DNA from: Tolypothrix campylonemoides VB511288
GTDB lineage: Bacteria > Cyanobacteriota > Cyanobacteriia > Cyanobacteriales > Nostocaceae
Assembly: GCA_000828075.3 (NCBI GenBank)
Contig: JXCB02000001.1
Span: forward strand, 22,415-86,414
Direction: 5' to 3'
Length of the DNA: 64,000 bases
How positions within the stretch are numbered: the first letter of the stretch is position 1; every line of letters starts with the position of its first letter. Positions 63,330-64,000 of this stretch are shown piece by piece. The notes below the pieces were generated by a model that ran no database searches, was not told the DNA's origin, and worked only from the letters and a program-made list of their open reading frames with translations. The translations under genes were made by a program, and so were the position numbers.

Positions 63330-64000
63330 ATGAAAGCACTTCAACTAGCTTTTGCTAGTGGAGTAAGTTTTGTATGCTTACTAGCTGGCTCGTTACCTTT
63401 GAAAGCAATGGCGGCTCTGGCAAAGGTCACTGATAGCTCAACCATCAGATTTGCTGAAAAATTAGCAACAAGTGGCGATCGCATCCCTACTACATCCGAA
63501 GCTCTTGCTGAGAGCGGGAACTCTCAAAGTTCACAGTCAAATACCTGCAATAGCTTTATGCTTAGCAATCAGGAATCTGCTTGCCAAGCTCAGATGGTGG
63601 CTGCTAAAAACCGAGTCACGACAGCGATGATTCCAGATGCTCATAGCAAACAAAATTTAACTGTGTTGAGTCAAGAGCAGCAAAGTCGGGATTTAGTCGT
63701 AGCTGCTTCTGCTAGTTCTTCATCTCCATCAGCTTCTTTAACGCCAGACTCTGCCTCACATCCAAAAGTACCCCAACTTTTATCTCAACAAAGCAACACT
63801 CAAAGCGCTGATAGCCCTTCCCCGTCATCAAACTCCACAAAGGAACAGGTAACTTCTGTATCTCAACTCTCAGACGTGCAGCCAACAGATTGGGCTTTCG
63901 CTGCGCTGCAATCTCTGGTTGAGCGCTACGGTTGTATTGCTGGGTATCCGAATGGCACCTATCGGGGCAATCGGGCTATGACTCGCTATGAGTTTGCCGC
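63330..64000 (+). CDS. iron-uptake porin with SLH domain (partial, runs off the right edge)
   Basis: The ATG at 63330 follows GAGGATT. The first 223 residues are seen. A signal peptide (LAFASGVSFVCLLAGSLPLK, cut near AMAA) is followed by a long Ser/Thr/Gln-rich stretch (about 30-175). Next comes an S-layer homology motif (SQLSDVQPTDWAFAALQSLV, then GCIAGYPNGTYRGNRAMTRY), which anchors the protein to peptidoglycan. In cyanobacteria this arrangement precedes an OprB-like beta-barrel, a major outer membrane porin group linked to iron uptake. The barrel itself is outside the window. The Ser-rich stretch is longer than I expect for the family. Confidence 0.88.
   Translation, partial: MKALQLAFASGVSFVCLLAGSLPLKAMAALAKVTDSSTIRFAEKLATSGDRIPTTSEALAESGNSQSSQSNTCNSFMLSNQESACQAQMVAAKNRVTTAMIPDAHSKQNLTVLSQEQQSRDLVVAASASSSSPSASLTPDSASHPKVPQLLSQQSNTQSADSPSPSSNSTKEQVTSVSQLSDVQPTDWAFAALQSLVERYGCIAGYPNGTYRGNRAMTRYEFA

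Noticed and set aside
1..64000. tRNA or rRNA genes
   Set aside because: I looked for T-loop sequences of the GGTTCGAATCC type and for conserved rRNA segments on both strands and recognised none; a covariance scan was not possible.

Overview
The window comes from a filamentous, probably heterocyst-forming cyanobacterium (Nostocales-type). The evidence is the very frequent HIP1 octamer GCGATCGC, the cyanobacterial gene set (LdpA, a Ycf45-like R3H ATPase, cyanobacterial Hfq, DUF3386, a GUN4 domain, an SLH/OprB iron-uptake porin, an exosortase with a PTPA-CTERM substrate) and the many small palindromic repeats between genes. No tRNA, rRNA or CRISPR array was recognised. Most of the window is ordinary chromosome, with one biosynthetic region and one accessory region.

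Region by region. (1) 1-11145, minus strand: one uninterrupted reading frame for a giant hybrid FAAL-ACP-KS-AT-ACP-aminotransferase-C-A-PCP-E synthase, cut by the left edge. It should start a lipopeptide from a fatty acid, extend it once with malonyl-CoA, convert the beta-keto group to a beta-amine and add an epimerised residue, probably Asn. (2) 12.0-13.9 kb: an acyl carrier protein fused to a piece resembling a type ISP restriction enzyme tail, and a DUF3102 protein. (3) 14.4-17.2 kb: a response regulator and CHASE2 histidine kinase pair. (4) 17.2-21.4 kb: an ABC importer of the phosphonate/selenate type (binding protein, GNAT acetyltransferase, ATPase, double permease). (5) 22-36.6 kb: housekeeping and envelope genes (leuS, SigG-type sigma and anti-sigma factors, L,D-transpeptidase, ComFB, M23 peptidase, CPA2 antiporter, hfq, dapF, a MocR-like regulator). 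(6) 36.7-39.0 kb: a minimal PTPA-CTERM protein beside an exosortase and a PAP2 phosphatase. (7) 39.4-46.4 kb: DUF3386 and GAF-LuxR genes, an intact toxin-antitoxin pair, a GH13 amylase with CBM20, a methyltransferase and an HtrA-type protease. (8) 47.9-50.6 kb: a CheB-type protein with a second, degenerate CheB domain, then a PAS protein with a cysteine-less LOV-like domain.

(9) 50.6-56 kb is the accessory region. It holds an internally deleted iscB with a structured RNA candidate in front of it, a vapBC pair whose toxin has a stop codon, a higBA-like locus whose toxin is broken by two small repeat elements, an orphan antitoxin, several MITE-like repeats, and an intact two-gene module encoding a small helical protein and a TIR-GUN4 fusion. 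That module is the best candidate here for an undescribed system: a possible tetrapyrrole-linked NAD-consuming immune protein. (10) 56-64 kb returns to core genes: a small membrane protein, the R3H ATPase, ldpA, a hybrid response-regulator/kinase, a peptidoglycan-binding protein and the start of an iron-uptake porin.

A theme across the window is repeat DNA invading genes. In-frame repeat-derived inserts are carried by the permease, LdpA and a histidine kinase, and small elements have disabled higB.
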